Shown: positions 10,004 through 19,722, counted from the first letter of the stretch. The stretch is 64,000 nucleotides of DNA from Asparagopsis taxiformis (GCA_030407315.1 JALQPE010002358.1:62001-126000), one strand, 5' to 3'. A program made the numbers and translations. The notes: generated by a model not told the origin, from the sequence alone.

Positions 10004-10485
10004 AGCACTGGAATTGGCCCTGAGGGGCTCAATTACGTGAGAAAACTTTGACCCTCGATTTCTCTATGAAGGAGTGGTCTGAGCGCTCCGAAACCTATCT
10101 CATCGTGTTCAGCGTGCCCGAATTAGTCGGGTAGCAACTTCTCCGAAGCTTCTACGACCTTTCTTCATGGAGATAATAGCGTCTGAAGTTTCAATTTGTT
10201 TCTCATACTTTCAATTAGTAATTAGAAATGCCAGGATGGGTTGCCATCATGGCAGAGGGAAAATGTTATGATAAGTGTATACGTGTGGGTGATATGATAG
10301 AGAAGCCCACGTGTACCAGATTGGCAGCGGGTGCTTGCTAGGACAGACTGTCAGTGACAGTCTGTCTGGAGCAGCCTTGAACAGGCTGTCCTTAGCACCG
10401 CCGGCGCACCTCGGCGAGAATACAAATTATGTAGTGAGCTCGCAGATTCAGTAAACGCTCGGTAAGCGACCAATTCGTTTCAACA
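9998..10485 (+). repeat. Copia 3' LTR
   Basis: 488 bp, nearly identical to 4072-4559 (about nine differences by eye), with AGTAAA where the 5' LTR has AATAAA. Immediately downstream lies gypsy gag sequence, unlike the sequence left of the 5' LTR. Confidence 0.95.
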
Positions 10486-10521
10486 GAAACTCACCGCATT
10501 CATAACCGTTTTCGGACGAAC

Positions 10522-11100
10522 TTGCCGCCAGTCAAAAGCGCAAGGCGAGTTAACACCATTTCGCTGGACTCCGAGGACTATCCCATGGGTAACGAAAATG
10601 CGATACTAACAGTAGGCATGGGTACCGGCACTCCGGCATCGTCGGAGTCGCCGCCGACAACGGCACCGAGGGACCCGGGAGAAAACGGGTTACGCCAAGA
10701 CGAGATACCCGCAAGACAGCCGAAGCCCGTGAATTTCGTCGAACAGGGCGGGACTTATAATGGCGTGAGTTTCGCGCGTCGCCCAAGCCAGTAAAAGGAA
10801 CACGCTCGCCCGGGCTACCCGCCGAAACCGCAAGGGGGCGCCACCAGGCCGCCGTTAAAGTGTCTCATTTGCCGCAAGATGGGCCACGTGATGACCCAAT
10901 GTCGGATGTTGCCACAAGAGTTACGCATGTCAATAAGAGATGCCCAGGCGAAGGAACCGTACAACCGACAAGAGCTCGCGTTTTTGCGCGCTCTCACTAT
11001 CCAAGAGGAGGAAGGGGGTGCCGAACAGGAGAACTTCAGTAGCGGGTCCTCCTCAGACTCTCTCGCGTTGACGGAAAACGACCAGCCGGAGAACCAGTAG
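10522..11100 (+). pseudogene. Gypsy gag remnant with zinc knuckle
   Basis: Starting at ATG 10522 the frame reads about 90 residues to a TAA at 10792-10794, then continues in the same frame to a TAG at 11098-11100. After the stop it encodes the zinc knuckle CLICRKMGHVMTQC (10860-10901), the standard C-x2-C-x4-H-x4-C of gag. The matrix/capsid part is too short for a complete gag. The next frame (protease) is in the -1 phase, as is usual between gag and pol in gypsy elements. Confidence 0.7.
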
Positions 11101-11117
11101 GGGAGGGGGCTCCGGCT

Positions 11118-11486
11118 ATGGTGACTCAGGAAGAGATAGGGGTCACCGAGGGGGGCGAGGATTCGCCGGCGACTCGTCCTCCTATCCCCACCACACAGGA
11201 CCAAGAGGTTGCCATCTCATCCGATGCATCGCCTCGGACTGATGTTCCTGTCCTAGCCGTCGGAACAAAGAACTACCGCGTGGACGTCCTTTTCGCTCTC
11301 AAGAGTGAAAAATACGCACACGTACCAGCAATTCTGGACACTGGTGCTAGCTTGAGCGTGTTCAAGGAGTCATGCCTACCGGCAGACTGGAAAGAACGCT
11401 ATACGTTGGATTTATTACCCGCAGGGGTGCACGTCCTGGACGCTAATGGGAAGCGCATGCCGCCGATCGCGTTAGCAACAATACTG
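11118..11486 (+). pseudogene. Gypsy aspartic protease
   Basis: The frame contains AILDTGASLSVFKESC (about 11330-11377), with the DTG catalytic triad of retroviral-type proteases, and ends LDANGKRMPPIALATIL at a TGA formed by the junction with the following insert. In an uninterrupted element the next residues would be those encoded from 11880 on, which read in frame into VVEQLSVSSILGCDFI. Confidence 0.75.
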
Positions 11487-11879
11487 TGAAGGTTGAGACA
11501 GTTGGAGAGGTTGAGAAGAGAAGGAAAGATGTCGCTTGACTTGGTTTACTATCGGATCGCCTCGCAACACCACTACTTATACTACTGGAATTTACAATTT
11601 CCGATTTTCAGAGTTCCAACCTGCAGCGCGCCGCATACACGACGGCGTAACCCTAGATGGCCCGAATCCGGATCGGTATCCACGTGTCAATCCCGATTCG
11701 ACCAAAATGGTAAAATCACCAGCTCATTGCCCTGAACAAAGTCTACGGGGTTAGATTTCACATAGTCCACTAGATCCTTCGCTACAGGCACAACAATGCA
11801 AGTAATCAATAATCCATATTGTATCAAATTCCAATAGTACTCACACGTGGAATCCAGCTGGAAACCATAAGCCATTCTG
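11487..11879. other. Insert of about 393 bp inside gypsy pol
   Basis: Removing this stretch joins ATA-CTG to AGG-TGC and restores one open frame between protease and RT. CTG is present on both sides (11484-11486 and 11877-11879), so a 3-bp target duplication is possible. A GT-AG boundary (GTGAAG at 11486 ... CTGAG at 11881) would also keep the frame, so a late-acquired intron is the alternative. Its contents match nothing else I recognise here; terminal inverted repeats are not evident. Confidence 0.5.
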
Positions 11880-14800
11880 AGGTGCCCACATCAACAAATA
11901 CCAATCCAAGTCGGAAGATCGTCTCTGCGTCAACGTTTTATCGTAGTGGAGCAGCTATCGGTGTCCTCCATCCTAGGCTGCGACTTCATTAACGCGGCTG
12001 TCGAAGCCATACTACCAAAACAGAAGGTAATGGTACTGCAGCGGACTCAAGAACGGGTGCCGATAGGGTGGACGAAGCGCCCAGAACGGCTAAGGCCCAA
12101 TACCGCAAGGACGAGAAACGACGGTGTTGACAGGGCAATACGAATCGCCAAGAGGACTCTCCTGCGCCCTGTAACCGCCAAAAGAGTACCAGTCGTTGCC
12201 CGCACGGAGGGACTCCAAGTCATGGTGCCCTATAAGGAATTATCGGATAACCGCCAAGTCCAAATGCTGAATGGCATCGCAACCATCCGGCCATTGGTGC
12301 CCTTTGGAGTGCAGGTTATGAACTTCGGCGGCCGCGATGTATGGCTACCGAAAGGGATGGTCATGGGACATACTGATGGTCCACCACCTGCCATACTCAC
12401 CCTACAGGGCCAGAAACCCAAAGGAAATCCAGTTCCAGACGAGCAGCCGAAGGAAACCTCTAGGCTAGGAAAGCCGAATGATGCAGATGACTGGGAACAG
12501 AACCTACTCACCGACATGGAACAGAAGGACAAATCATTGAAGAACCGTATCCTCCAAATGCTGCGGCGGCACTCTACCATGTGGAGCGGCCACCTGGGAG
12601 AAATAGCCGCCACGGAGCACCGCATTCAGCTCCACGCCGGTGTCCGCCCAATTCGCCAGGCACCTTACCGAGCCGGTCACAAAAACCGGGAGGTGATTTC
12701 CGCCCAGATACAAGAAATGCTCGATGCCGGAGTCATCGAACCGGCGCAATCAGAATGGGCTAGCCCGGTGGTGGTGGTGCCCAAAAAGGATGGATCCTCC
12801 CGCTTTTGCGTCGATTACCGGAAACTAAACTTCGTTACGGTGAAAGATGCATACCCCATACCCCGGATGGATGACTGCATCGATTCGCTTGGAGAAGCAT
12901 GCATTTTCACAACCTTGGATTGCAATAGCGGCTATTTGCAAATCCCTGTCGCGCCGGAAGACCGTGAGAAGACTACCTTCACGGCCCACGTTGGGTCCTA
13001 CCAGTTCTTCCGAATGCCTTTCGGACTAGCTAACGCACCTGCGACCTTCCAAAGAGCGCTGGATATACTGCTCTCGGCGGTAAAATGGCGCTTTTGTTTG
13101 GTCTATCTGGATGATGTTATCATCTTCTCCCGCTCAGAGGAAGAGCACCTGACTCATGTAGACGAGATACTAACGATATTACGAAAAGCGGGAGTGACCT
13201 TGAAGTTCAATAAGAGCGAATTCTTCAGGCGCAAGGTCGACTACCTAGGCCATCGCATCCGACCCGGACGCCTAGAAGTCTTGTCACAGGGCTTGAATGC
13301 GATACAAGGGGCAGAGTACCCCACCACGCAGACTCAACTGAGAAGTTTCCTGGGTTCTTGTAATGTATATCGCAGATTCGTGAAGTCTTTCGCTAAACTC
13401 GCCGCCCCGCTGACAGAATTGCTGAAGAAGGGAGCTCCAACTAGCCTAGGGGTCCCATCGGTCGAACAGCAATGTGCGTTCAACGCACTGAAGGAAGCGC
13501 TAATATCCCCGCTGATACTATGTTTACCGAAACCGGGAATGCATTACACCCTCGACGTGGATGCTTCGGATTACCAGTTGGGTTGCGCGCTACTCCAGGA
13601 GCAAGAAGACAAGGTTCTCCACCCGGTTGGTTACTGGAGTAAAACCATGAATGACGCGCAAAGAAGATACTCTACAACGGAGAAGGAGTGTCTGGCGGTA
13701 TTCTGGGCCATATCACTACTGCGTCCGTACCTCGAGGGGACAAGGTTCACCGTCAGAACGGATCACAACGCCCTGACGTGGATCCTATCTATCACCCCCT
13801 CAGAGGAGAGGCTCGCTCGATGGAGGTTACGCCTAGCCGAATTCGACTTCGACATCGAATACCGTCCAGGCGTCAAGAATGTAGTCCCCGACTCACTCTC
13901 GCGCTTACGGACAACCGGAACGGATAAGTACCCCATCGAAGAGGAGATTCCAACCTTCCTGATCGACGAGCAGTTGGACGCAGGTGCGTCCAACAGCGAA
14001 GAATGGGGAGAAGAGATGTATCCCGCACTGTTGCGTGAATCCGTTCCGTGTTTTGTAAATCTCACAGAGGCCCTACCAATCGCTATTTCACGCGACGAAT
14101 GGGTAGTCGAGCAAAGCAGAGACGACCTATGCCAGACCATCCAGGGAAGGATGGAACGGGGAGAACGAACCGAATACGCTTTGACGACAGAAGGGGTGCT
14201 GGTTCGCACCCACCCGAGGACCCGAAGCGTTCAAGTCGTGGTCCCAGAAACACTTCGCCCTCGCTTACTCAAGGCATACCATTTTTCGGCCATTGCAGGA
14301 CACCCTGGGATACGGCGAATGTACGAAACCCTTAAGCAAAACCTCTATTGGCCGTCAATGATCGTTGACGTGTATGCGACAGTGAGGGGTTGCGAGACCT
14401 GCGCAAAAGACCGTGTCCAATTGTCGCGTCATACCAATCCGCTGCAGTTATTTCCAGCGACGTATCCCTTAGAGGAGATCGCAATTGACATACTAGGACC
14501 TCTGCCTAGGACCGCAAAGGGAAGGGTGTACGTCCTTGTCATAACGGACCGATTCTCGAAATTGTGCCACCTGGTACCGATGGCGTCCATCAAGTCTCAT
14601 CTAGTGGCGAACGCCTTTGTGGAGGAATGGGTGTTTGTATACGGAGCGCCGAAATCCATTTTATCCGATAACGGCCCGCAGTTCACGTCTAAACTATTTT
14701 TGGACATGTGCCGCATGCTGAACATCAAGCCGAAAACCACGACTACCTACCACCCGCAGACAAACGGGCAGGTAGAGCGGTTTAACCGCACGCTCGCATC

Positions 14801-15908
14801 AATGTTACGACATTACGTTTCAGGAGATCAGAAAAACTGGGACGAGTATCTCGCTATGCTCGCATATGCGTACAACCGATGCGTTCATCGGGCAACAAAT
14901 ACTACTCCCTTCGAGTTGACGCTAACGCGAGCCCCACCGAGTCTGGGTGTGGAGGACCTCCAATTGGAGGAGGACCGCAACCCTTGGACGAGAGAAACCT
15001 GGAGGGGGCTCGGAACTATGCTGGCAAAAGCAAATCGCTCTCTGAACAAGGCTCAGGAGCGCTACAAGAAGGACTTCGACAAAAAGGTCCGCTCACCTAA
15101 TCGGAATTTACGCGCAGGGGATCAAGTGTATCTAGACCTGAAAGGAACCTCGCAGGAGATAACTATTCTGGGACGTGCTCGCAACAAACTGGACTTCCAG
15201 TCATTCGGGCCATATCCGGTAATAACCAACAACGGTCATACGCTGGACATCCTCATAGACGATATCCCGGAACGGGTCAGTTCCGACCGTGTGAGGCCAG
15301 CCCCGAATCCCCTTATAGACGCAAAGGTTACGAAGCCTGAGAGGGACGAGGTAACGAATCCCACAAGGAATGAGGCGGACAAGAAACCAGAGAGCGCTGC
15401 GGATATCGACCATGGCCCAAATGGCATTACTCACGAAGAACTGAGCCCAAAAAGCTTCAACAAAGCAGAGGGCTCAAATGACTTTTCTATGGGCTCGGGA
15501 GATCACCAGCATTTTACCACCTTGGGAGCGTCGCGGGTGAACAGCCGAGCCGAACGAGACACCATAATGGATAAGGACATTGCGGAAGTACCTATCCCTA
15601 CATGTCCATCTTTGACCACAATGGGGGAAGAATTGTCCAAAACCTCGAAGGGTAACTTGAGCTCCGAACTCGAGTGTTCGCAGCCCAACCAACACGAAGA
15701 AGGCAGCGCACGGCGAAGCCCTCGGAATATTATGCGACAGAACAAACCGCTGCGCCGGAGCGCCCGCGCAGGCAAGTCGAAAAAGAGGATGGCGCAGCCC
15801 ACACAAGGTGTAAGTAAGGCACAGACGGGTCGCAGCGGAAGCCGTCGCACGGAAACCGAATATCCTATAGAGAGGCTCTTGGAAGAGAGAAGGGGGGGAA
15901 CAAGGTGA
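11880..15908 (+). CDS. Gypsy pol: RT, RNase H, integrase
   Basis: The frame is open from about 11880 to TGA 15906-15908; the first in-frame alternative start is GTG 11946, but this is an internal part of a polyprotein. Order: end of protease region (LGCDFI); RT with FRMPFGLANAPATFQ and the catalytic YLDDVIIF; RNase H with LDVDASDYQLG, YSTTEKECLA and RTDHNALTW; integrase zinc finger (HPGIRRMYETL ... CETCAKD); integrase core with IDILGPLP, LSDNGPQF and the glutamate in NGQVERFNRTL; the GPY/F module (GPYPVITNNG). A long Ser/Thr/Glu-rich tail leads to the chromodomain, which is out of frame. Integrase after RT defines Ty3/gypsy. Confidence 0.95.
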   Translation, partial: RCPHQQIPIQVGRSSLRQRFIVVEQLSVSSILGCDFINAAVEAILPKQKVMVLQRTQERVPIGWTKRPERLRPNTARTRNDGVDRAIRIAKRTLLRPVTAKRVPVVARTEGLQVMVPYKELSDNRQVQMLNGIATIRPLVPFGVQVMNFGGRDVWLPKGMVMGHTDGPPPAILTLQGQKPKGNPVPDEQPKETSRLGKPNDADDWEQNLLTDMEQKDKSLKNRILQMLRRHSTMWSGHLGEIAATEHRIQLHAGVRPIRQAPYRAGHKNREVISAQIQEMLDAGVIEPAQSEWASPVVVVPKKDGSSRFCVDYRKLNFVTVKDAYPIPRMDDCIDSLGEACIFTTLDCNSGYLQIPVAPEDREKTTFTAHVGSYQFFRMPFGLANAPATFQRALDILLSAVKWRFCLVYLDDVIIFSRSEEEHLTHVDEILTILRKAGVTLKFNKSEFFRRKVDYLGHRIRPGRLEVLSQGLNAIQGAEYPTTQTQLRSFLGSCNVYRRFVKSFAKLAAPLTELLKKGAPTSLGVPSVEQQCAFNALKEALISPLILCLPKPGMHYTLDVDASDYQLGCALLQEQEDKVLHPVGYWSKTMNDAQRRYSTTEKECLAVFWAISLLRPYLEGTRFTVRTDHNALTWILSITPSEERLARWRLRLAEFDFDIEYRPGVKNVVPDSLSRLRTTGTDKYPIEEEIPTFLIDEQLDAGASNSEEWGEEMYPALLRESVPCFVNLTEALPIAISRDEWVVEQSRDDLCQTIQGRMERGERTEYALTTEGVLVRTHPRTRSVQVVVPETLRPRLLKAYHFSAIAGHPGIRRMYETLKQNLYWPSMIVDVYATVRGCETCAKDRVQLSRHTNPLQLFPATYPLEEIAIDILGPLPRTAKGRVYVLVITDRFSKLCHLVPMASIKSHLVANAFVEEWVFVYGAPKSILSDNGPQFTSKLFLDMCRMLNIKPKTTTTYHPQTNGQVERFNRTLASMLRHYVSGDQKNWDEYLAMLAYAYNRCVHRATNTTPFELTLTRAPPSLGVEDLQLEEDRNPWTRETWRGLGTMLAKANRSLNKAQERYKKDFDKKVRSPNRNLRAGDQVYLDLKGTSQEITILGRARNKLDFQSFGPYPVITNNGHTLDILIDDIPERVSSDRVRPAPNPLIDAKVTKPERDEVTNPTRNEADKKPESAADIDHGPNGITHEELSPKSFNKAEGSNDFSMGSGDHQHFTTLGASRVNSRAERDTIMDKDIAEVPIPTCPSLTTMGEELSKTSKGNLSSELECSQPNQHEEGSARRSPRNIMRQNKPLRRSARAGKSKKRMAQPTQGVSKAQTGRSGSRRTETEYPIERLLEERRGGTR

Positions 15909-16059
15909 AACCCTGTTCAAGGTGCGGTGGTACGGTTACACGAAAGCTGATGATACCTGGCAACCCGCAGCTAGCATCCCACCGGCATTTGTGGCCCGCT
16001 TTCGGCGCAAAAAGCGTAATCAAGAAAAGTCGTGCCAAAAATTTGCGAGGCGAGAATAA
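15855..16059 (+). pseudogene. Chromodomain tail of the gypsy integrase, frameshifted
   Basis: The pol frame reads EYPIERLLEERRGG and then hits a stop. In the +1 frame the sequence after 15907 reads ETLFKVRWYGYTKADDTWQP followed by AASIPPAFVARF, a classic chromodomain ending at TAA 16057-16059. The switch lies in a run of seven G (15892-15898); with six G both halves are one frame. Chromodomains at this place target chromoviruses to heterochromatin. Confidence 0.8.
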
Positions 16060-16483
16060 GCGAAAAGTTTGGTTTTCTCTCGTTTCGACGATGACAGAGG
16101 CGTAATAGGTAGAGTCGCCTGCCATGGAAGAAACCGCTGGTCCCCCACTTTGAAGTCACTCTCATGACCTTCGGATCCGTCCCGTGTCACGCGTTCCGCA
16201 TCGCCTGTTTGATACCGCACTGCCCTAGTGTTTTGATCCTCAGACTGGAGCACTTTAGAACTGGTCGGTGATTGGATAGACTCCGCATTTTTGTTTTTGT
16301 TTTATTTTGGTCGTTTTGCGTTTGCAACCGTAACGGCCGTATCGCTTGTCGACCGCATCACGTCATCCAACTCGTGTCAATTCATAACCCGTCATCTCCA
16401 GGCTACGTTTTACCTTCACAGCCACTCGCGCACATGCACTCACCGCCCGGCTGACTCTCCTGGTCGTCAGCATCATCACAATC
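16060..16483. other. Spacer between gypsy remnant and RRP5 pseudogene
   Basis: No gene seen. It should hold the 3' end of the gypsy element and the upstream region of the RRP5-like gene, but I cannot place the junction. A T-rich stretch (TTTTTGTTTTTGTTTTATTTT) near 16290 may mark the start of host sequence. Confidence 0.4.
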
Positions 16484-17791
16484 ATGATCGCCAAGCGAGG
16501 CACCTTTCTGAAAATCGATTTGTTCCCTCATGGTGCGGGAAAGGGCGCGACGCATCGCGTACGAAAACGAGATGGTGAAATCCTATTCGGTCGCGAAAAG
16601 AAGCGAAAATGTCGACCAGATGATACTGATGATGTGCGTCTATCCCCAGTAAGCCTTAAAGATGTACCAAAGATGGCCGCATGATGTACCTATGACATGC
16701 ATGGTGTTCCTCTGATGTACGGATAAGGATCATTTGCTCTTCAGATGATGGCCGCATAGCGATACACCAATGATGGACGGGAGATGTCCATACGCTCATC
16801 TCCCGGACATCAGCGAAGTATCTCTTGCGTACAGTAGAGATATCACGTACATCATTGATTCATCTAAAGCATATCAGGGGTACATATTCCTTTTCTTATA
16901 GGGATCTGATACATCAAAAGTTACTCAGAATGGCGCATCCCTTAGTATATCACGAGTCCCGCTCGGTATGGTATTGCTAGTCCTCGTTTCACGCGCGAAC
17001 AGTTCCTCGATCGATTTGGCACTACCATCCGGACTGTGCGCTGTAGCAGACCCTGATGAACTTCTCGTTGATGTTTCAAACACTAATACCCATCGCGACG
17101 CTGTTTCCAGAGCGATTGAACGTAACATCAGTGATCTGATTCTGACAATGACAGCACCACTGCAGACGAAAATGACGATGATGACGATTACAAGTTGCGC
17201 CGGGTCATCCGAATTGAGGTGGTCTTCGAAGGCGACGTATCACTTCCACAAAAGCGGAGGAGTAACTATTCAGCAGCAGTCCGTGTGACTGCGCATCCCA
17301 AATCTGGAATGGAATCGCACAGGAATATCCCGCGATCTATGCCGGATGGATGGAGAATCGGTACTATCATGAAGTCTTTGAAGGTTGACAACGTGAAACC
17401 AGGCTTTGGGCTCATTCTAAGTTATTTGTCATACAGCGATGCCGACGAAAAGGATAAGGAAGCAGCAGATAAAGACCAGATTATGGAGGACGTCGCTCAA
17501 CCAACTGATGGTGACTTGGAGCTAAATGTCCCCTTCTTTGCACATATCAGCCGAGTTTCCGACTCAGCTGGAATCCAGATCGAGTCCAAATATCACAAAG
17601 ACATGGTTATTACAACTGGTGCGCGCATCGTCTCAATTTCTCGTTCCGATGGTATCATCAATGTCGATTTGCGTTCAGGTATCTTAGCTCGAAAGGCGCT
17701 TACCCTCGATGAAGTGGAGATTGGTGCCCTCTACGATTGTAAGATAATGACGCACAGCTCCATTGGCTCTCTAGTTCTTTCCATCGATGGT
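16484..17791 (+). pseudogene. RRP5: RRP5/PDCD11-like ribosome biogenesis factor, 5' part
   Basis: Exon 1 (ATG 16484) reads DLFPHGAGKGATHRV and a basic KKRK stretch, matching the short N-terminus of RRP5 proteins. A phase-0 intron (16649-16901, GTAAGC...TTCTTATAG) leads to exon 2, which starts GSDTSKVTQNGASLSISRVP and enters the first S1 repeat (GMVLLVLVSRANSSSIDLAL). A frameshift near 17110-17160 moves the reading into the frame with an Asp-rich stretch and the next S1 repeats (VKPGFGLILSYLS, VPFFAHISRVSD, VITTGARIVSISRSDGIINV). RRP5 is a nucleolar protein with many S1 RNA-binding repeats, needed for pre-rRNA processing of both subunits. The gene is broken at 17791 by a gypsy insertion and continues at 23798. 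Confidence 0.75.
16649..16901 (+). other. Intron in RRP5-like gene
   Basis: 253 bp, GTAAGC donor and TTTTCTTATAG acceptor, phase 0: exon 1 is exactly 55 codons and exon 2 continues in frame. It is rich in GATGTAC and GATGGCCGC words. Confidence 0.65.
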
Positions 17792-18152
17792 TGTAACGAA
17801 CTGAAGCTGATGCCAGCAATGGCCAGCATAAACTAGTGTATTCTAGACACTACAAGTTACACTAAGTTTACTCATATACTATAGGCTGCTAGAAAGTAAC
17901 TTGCTGTTACGCCTAGAAGTATCTAGTTGGCTATGTCATCGAGTGATGTCATGATGGCATCATGTTAGATTTATTTTGATGACATAATTTTATTTAGATT
18001 AGTATTTTCTAGAATTAGTTCGACATCGAACTACAATTCTATGGTGGGTATAAAAAGGCATGGTCAACTCCGGTCTTGGGGGATCGGAGGCATCATCGAT
18101 CATTCAACGAAAACAACTACCACTCAGCTATCCCGTATACACATTCGTTTCA
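17792..18152 (+). repeat. Gypsy 5' LTR
   Basis: 361 bp, TG...CA. TATAAAAAGG at about 18048-18057 is a good TATA box, which places transcription start in the last 80 bp of the LTR. Confidence 0.95.
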
Positions 18153-18153
18153 C

Positions 18154-18171
18154 TGGTAGCATCGCTTTCTA
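18154..18171 (+). promoter_or_regulatory. Gypsy primer-binding site
   Basis: TGGTAGCATCGCTTTC begins two bases after the LTR. The TGG start pairs with a tRNA 3' CCA end. I cannot name the tRNA with confidence; an initiator-Met-like 3' end is possible. Confidence 0.5.
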
Positions 18172-18252
18172 CGGGCGCACTGAGTGAGCAGTTCGGCAAA
18201 CGCCGGCCGACTGCAAGCTCTTGGCTGAAAAGCCATCGTTGGGAGTTATTGA

Positions 18253-18466
18253 ACACCTGAGGGCAGGAGTGCCAGGTGTAAGAACTGTAGTGTCTGCTAC
18301 CCCTTGAGCAAGGGTAAGTTACCTGAGGGCAGGAAGGCCAGGTAACTAAGGGCCTACAGGAGGGACTGTAAGTGGTCAACCCGAGGGCAGGAGAGCCGGG
18401 TTGTACCTGAGGGCAGGAGGGCCAGGTGGTGTCTGAGGGCTGGAGAGCCAGACATCCCACTTACAG
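18253..18466 (+). ncRNA. Array of five related hairpins in the gypsy leader RNA
   Basis: Five copies of one hairpin with a conserved loop core (GAGGGCNGGA...GCC) and different stems that still pair: ACACCTG/CAGGTGT (18253-18279), GTTACCTG/CAGGTAAC (18318-18346), CAACCCG/CGGGTTG (18377-18403), ACCTG/CAGGT (18405-18427), GTCTG/CAGAC (18431-18453). The last three lie inside a larger domain closed by CTGTAAGTGG (18366-18375) with CCACTTACAG (18457-18466). The compensatory stem changes between copies argue for an RNA structure. Packaging, dimerisation or translation control are candidate roles. Confidence 0.75.
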
Positions 18467-18954
18467 AACCTAGATCGGAAGTCTAGCTTCCTGGAGGGAT
18501 TCTTGATTCTCAAGACTATCCTCTGACCAGTCCTGTGCTGTCGCCAATTGTATTCCCTATACATCCTATTCCACTTGTTGGCTGTTAGCTAGGTGGACCG
18601 ACAGGGTCACGGATACGGGTAACGCAGGCTTGATAGGGGTAAGGACTTGGACTAAGAGGGGTGGAGAGGAGATAGGAAAACTTGAGGAAAGTTGGGTACG
18701 GTCGACTCGCGAAACTTTCTTATAGGGTAAGGACACCGAAGGGTTTACATCGTAAACTGGTGGGGATATCCCGAACGGATCGTTGAACCACATTCCCTGG
18801 GGTGGGTGTGATCAGAGTGCTGAAATTCCTCTCTCCGCGGGTAGAGGACCCGTCGTCAAAGGACGAATCCTTTCAAAAATTGGAAACTGGAAATTTGTTG
18901 TTGAAGAAGAAAGAAGTTTTTTAAGGTTTTAAGTTTGGGAAGAACACTGTCATT

Positions 18955-19722
18955 ATGTCGTTATTGAAGCCCAATAAGCCCCCGACATTCGATGGAACGC
19001 GTGATGCGTTTACTGTTCGGACGTGGCTACACTCTGTTGGAAGGTACATTTCTCTCATTCAGGTAGGCTCGGATGCAGAAATATCCGATAAACAAGCTAT
19101 TGATTTCGCTTCGACGTTCATGACAGGGGTGGCTGCCAACTGGTGGTTTACCGTTGTCAACGGAGCGAAAATGCCTGATTCTTGGGAGGCCTTCTCAAAC
19201 CTGGTTATTCAAGAGTTTGTTCCTCAAGATAGTGCTGTTAGAGCTCGCGATAAGCTCAGCAAGTTGAAACAGAAAACAAGCGTTTCTGCCTATCTTTCCG
19301 AGTTTAGGAACATCGTAATCAATATCCAGGATATGAGTGAGGGTGAGAAGTTGGCTCGTTTCTGTGAAGGTCTCAAGTCTCATATTCTTCTTGATGTTCG
19401 CAAGAACAATCCATCGGACCTTGATGCCGCTGCAAATATTGCTCTTAGCGTTGATGGTGCTTATTACGGAGCTGGGTTCTATACAGGAAAAGTTGTTCCT
19501 TCAAGTTATTCCGGGTACGCTCCCATGGAAATCGGCAACTTCGAGAAAAGCCATTCCATGAATGCCCAGAAGAGGAAGGATATTCGTGAGAACCTATGCT
19601 TTGTATGTCACAAGCCCGGTTGCAGAGCGTATAGGCACAAAGGGGAAGTCAAGAAGAGGCTTAATACGAACAACACTCAGGTTCATTGGGGAGCACCAAG
19701 TTCCTTTCCACAGGAAAACTAG
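18955..19722 (+). CDS. Gypsy gag
   Basis: 255 residues from ATG 18955. The core (WLHSVGRYISL ... ANWWFTVV ... FVPQDSAVRARDKLSKLKQ ... YLSEFRNIVINI ... FCEGLKSHI) is the retrotransposon gag capsid fold. Near the C-terminus a variant zinc knuckle, CFVCHKPGCRAYRH, has C-x2-C-x4-C-x4-H, the last Cys and His being swapped relative to the standard knuckle. It overlaps pol by 37 bp in a different phase, so pol is probably made by -1 frameshifting. The frame is intact. Confidence 0.9.
   Translation: MSLLKPNKPPTFDGTRDAFTVRTWLHSVGRYISLIQVGSDAEISDKQAIDFASTFMTGVAANWWFTVVNGAKMPDSWEAFSNLVIQEFVPQDSAVRARDKLSKLKQKTSVSAYLSEFRNIVINIQDMSEGEKLARFCEGLKSHILLDVRKNNPSDLDAAANIALSVDGAYYGAGFYTGKVVPSSYSGYAPMEIGNFEKSHSMNAQKRKDIRENLCFVCHKPGCRAYRHKGEVKKRLNTNNTQVHWGAPSSFPQEN

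Larger units (their letters stand above)
4072..10485 (+). mobile_element. Ty1/copia LTR retrotransposon, full length but frameshifted
   Basis: Two 488-bp direct repeats, each starting TGTTGAAGC and ending TTTCAACA, bound the element. Inside are a primer-binding site, an unusually long leader (about 1.36 kb) with a spliced zinc-finger ORF and a tRNA-like segment, gag-pol with copia order (integrase before reverse transcriptase), and a polypurine tract. By eye the two LTRs differ at about nine positions, so the copy is not brand new. The bases outside the two ends, CTCAT at 4067-4071 and GAAAC at 10486-10490, do not match, so there is no target site duplication. At least three more copies of this LTR occur as solo LTRs in the window. 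Confidence 0.95.
10486..16250 (+). mobile_element. Ty3/gypsy chromovirus-type retrotransposon, 5'-truncated and decayed
   Basis: Gag remnant, protease, RT, RNase H, integrase and a chromodomain occur in gypsy order. No 5' LTR exists: the coding region starts a few tens of bases after the copia 3' LTR. I could not recognise the 3' LTR, so the right end is approximate. Damage includes a TAA in gag (10792), an insert of about 393 bp after the protease, and a single-base gain in a G7 run before the chromodomain. Confidence 0.85.

Noticed and set aside
18253..18466. Simple tandem repeat or CRISPR in the gypsy leader
   Set aside because: Spacing is irregular and the stems differ while keeping complementarity, which fits RNA hairpins better.
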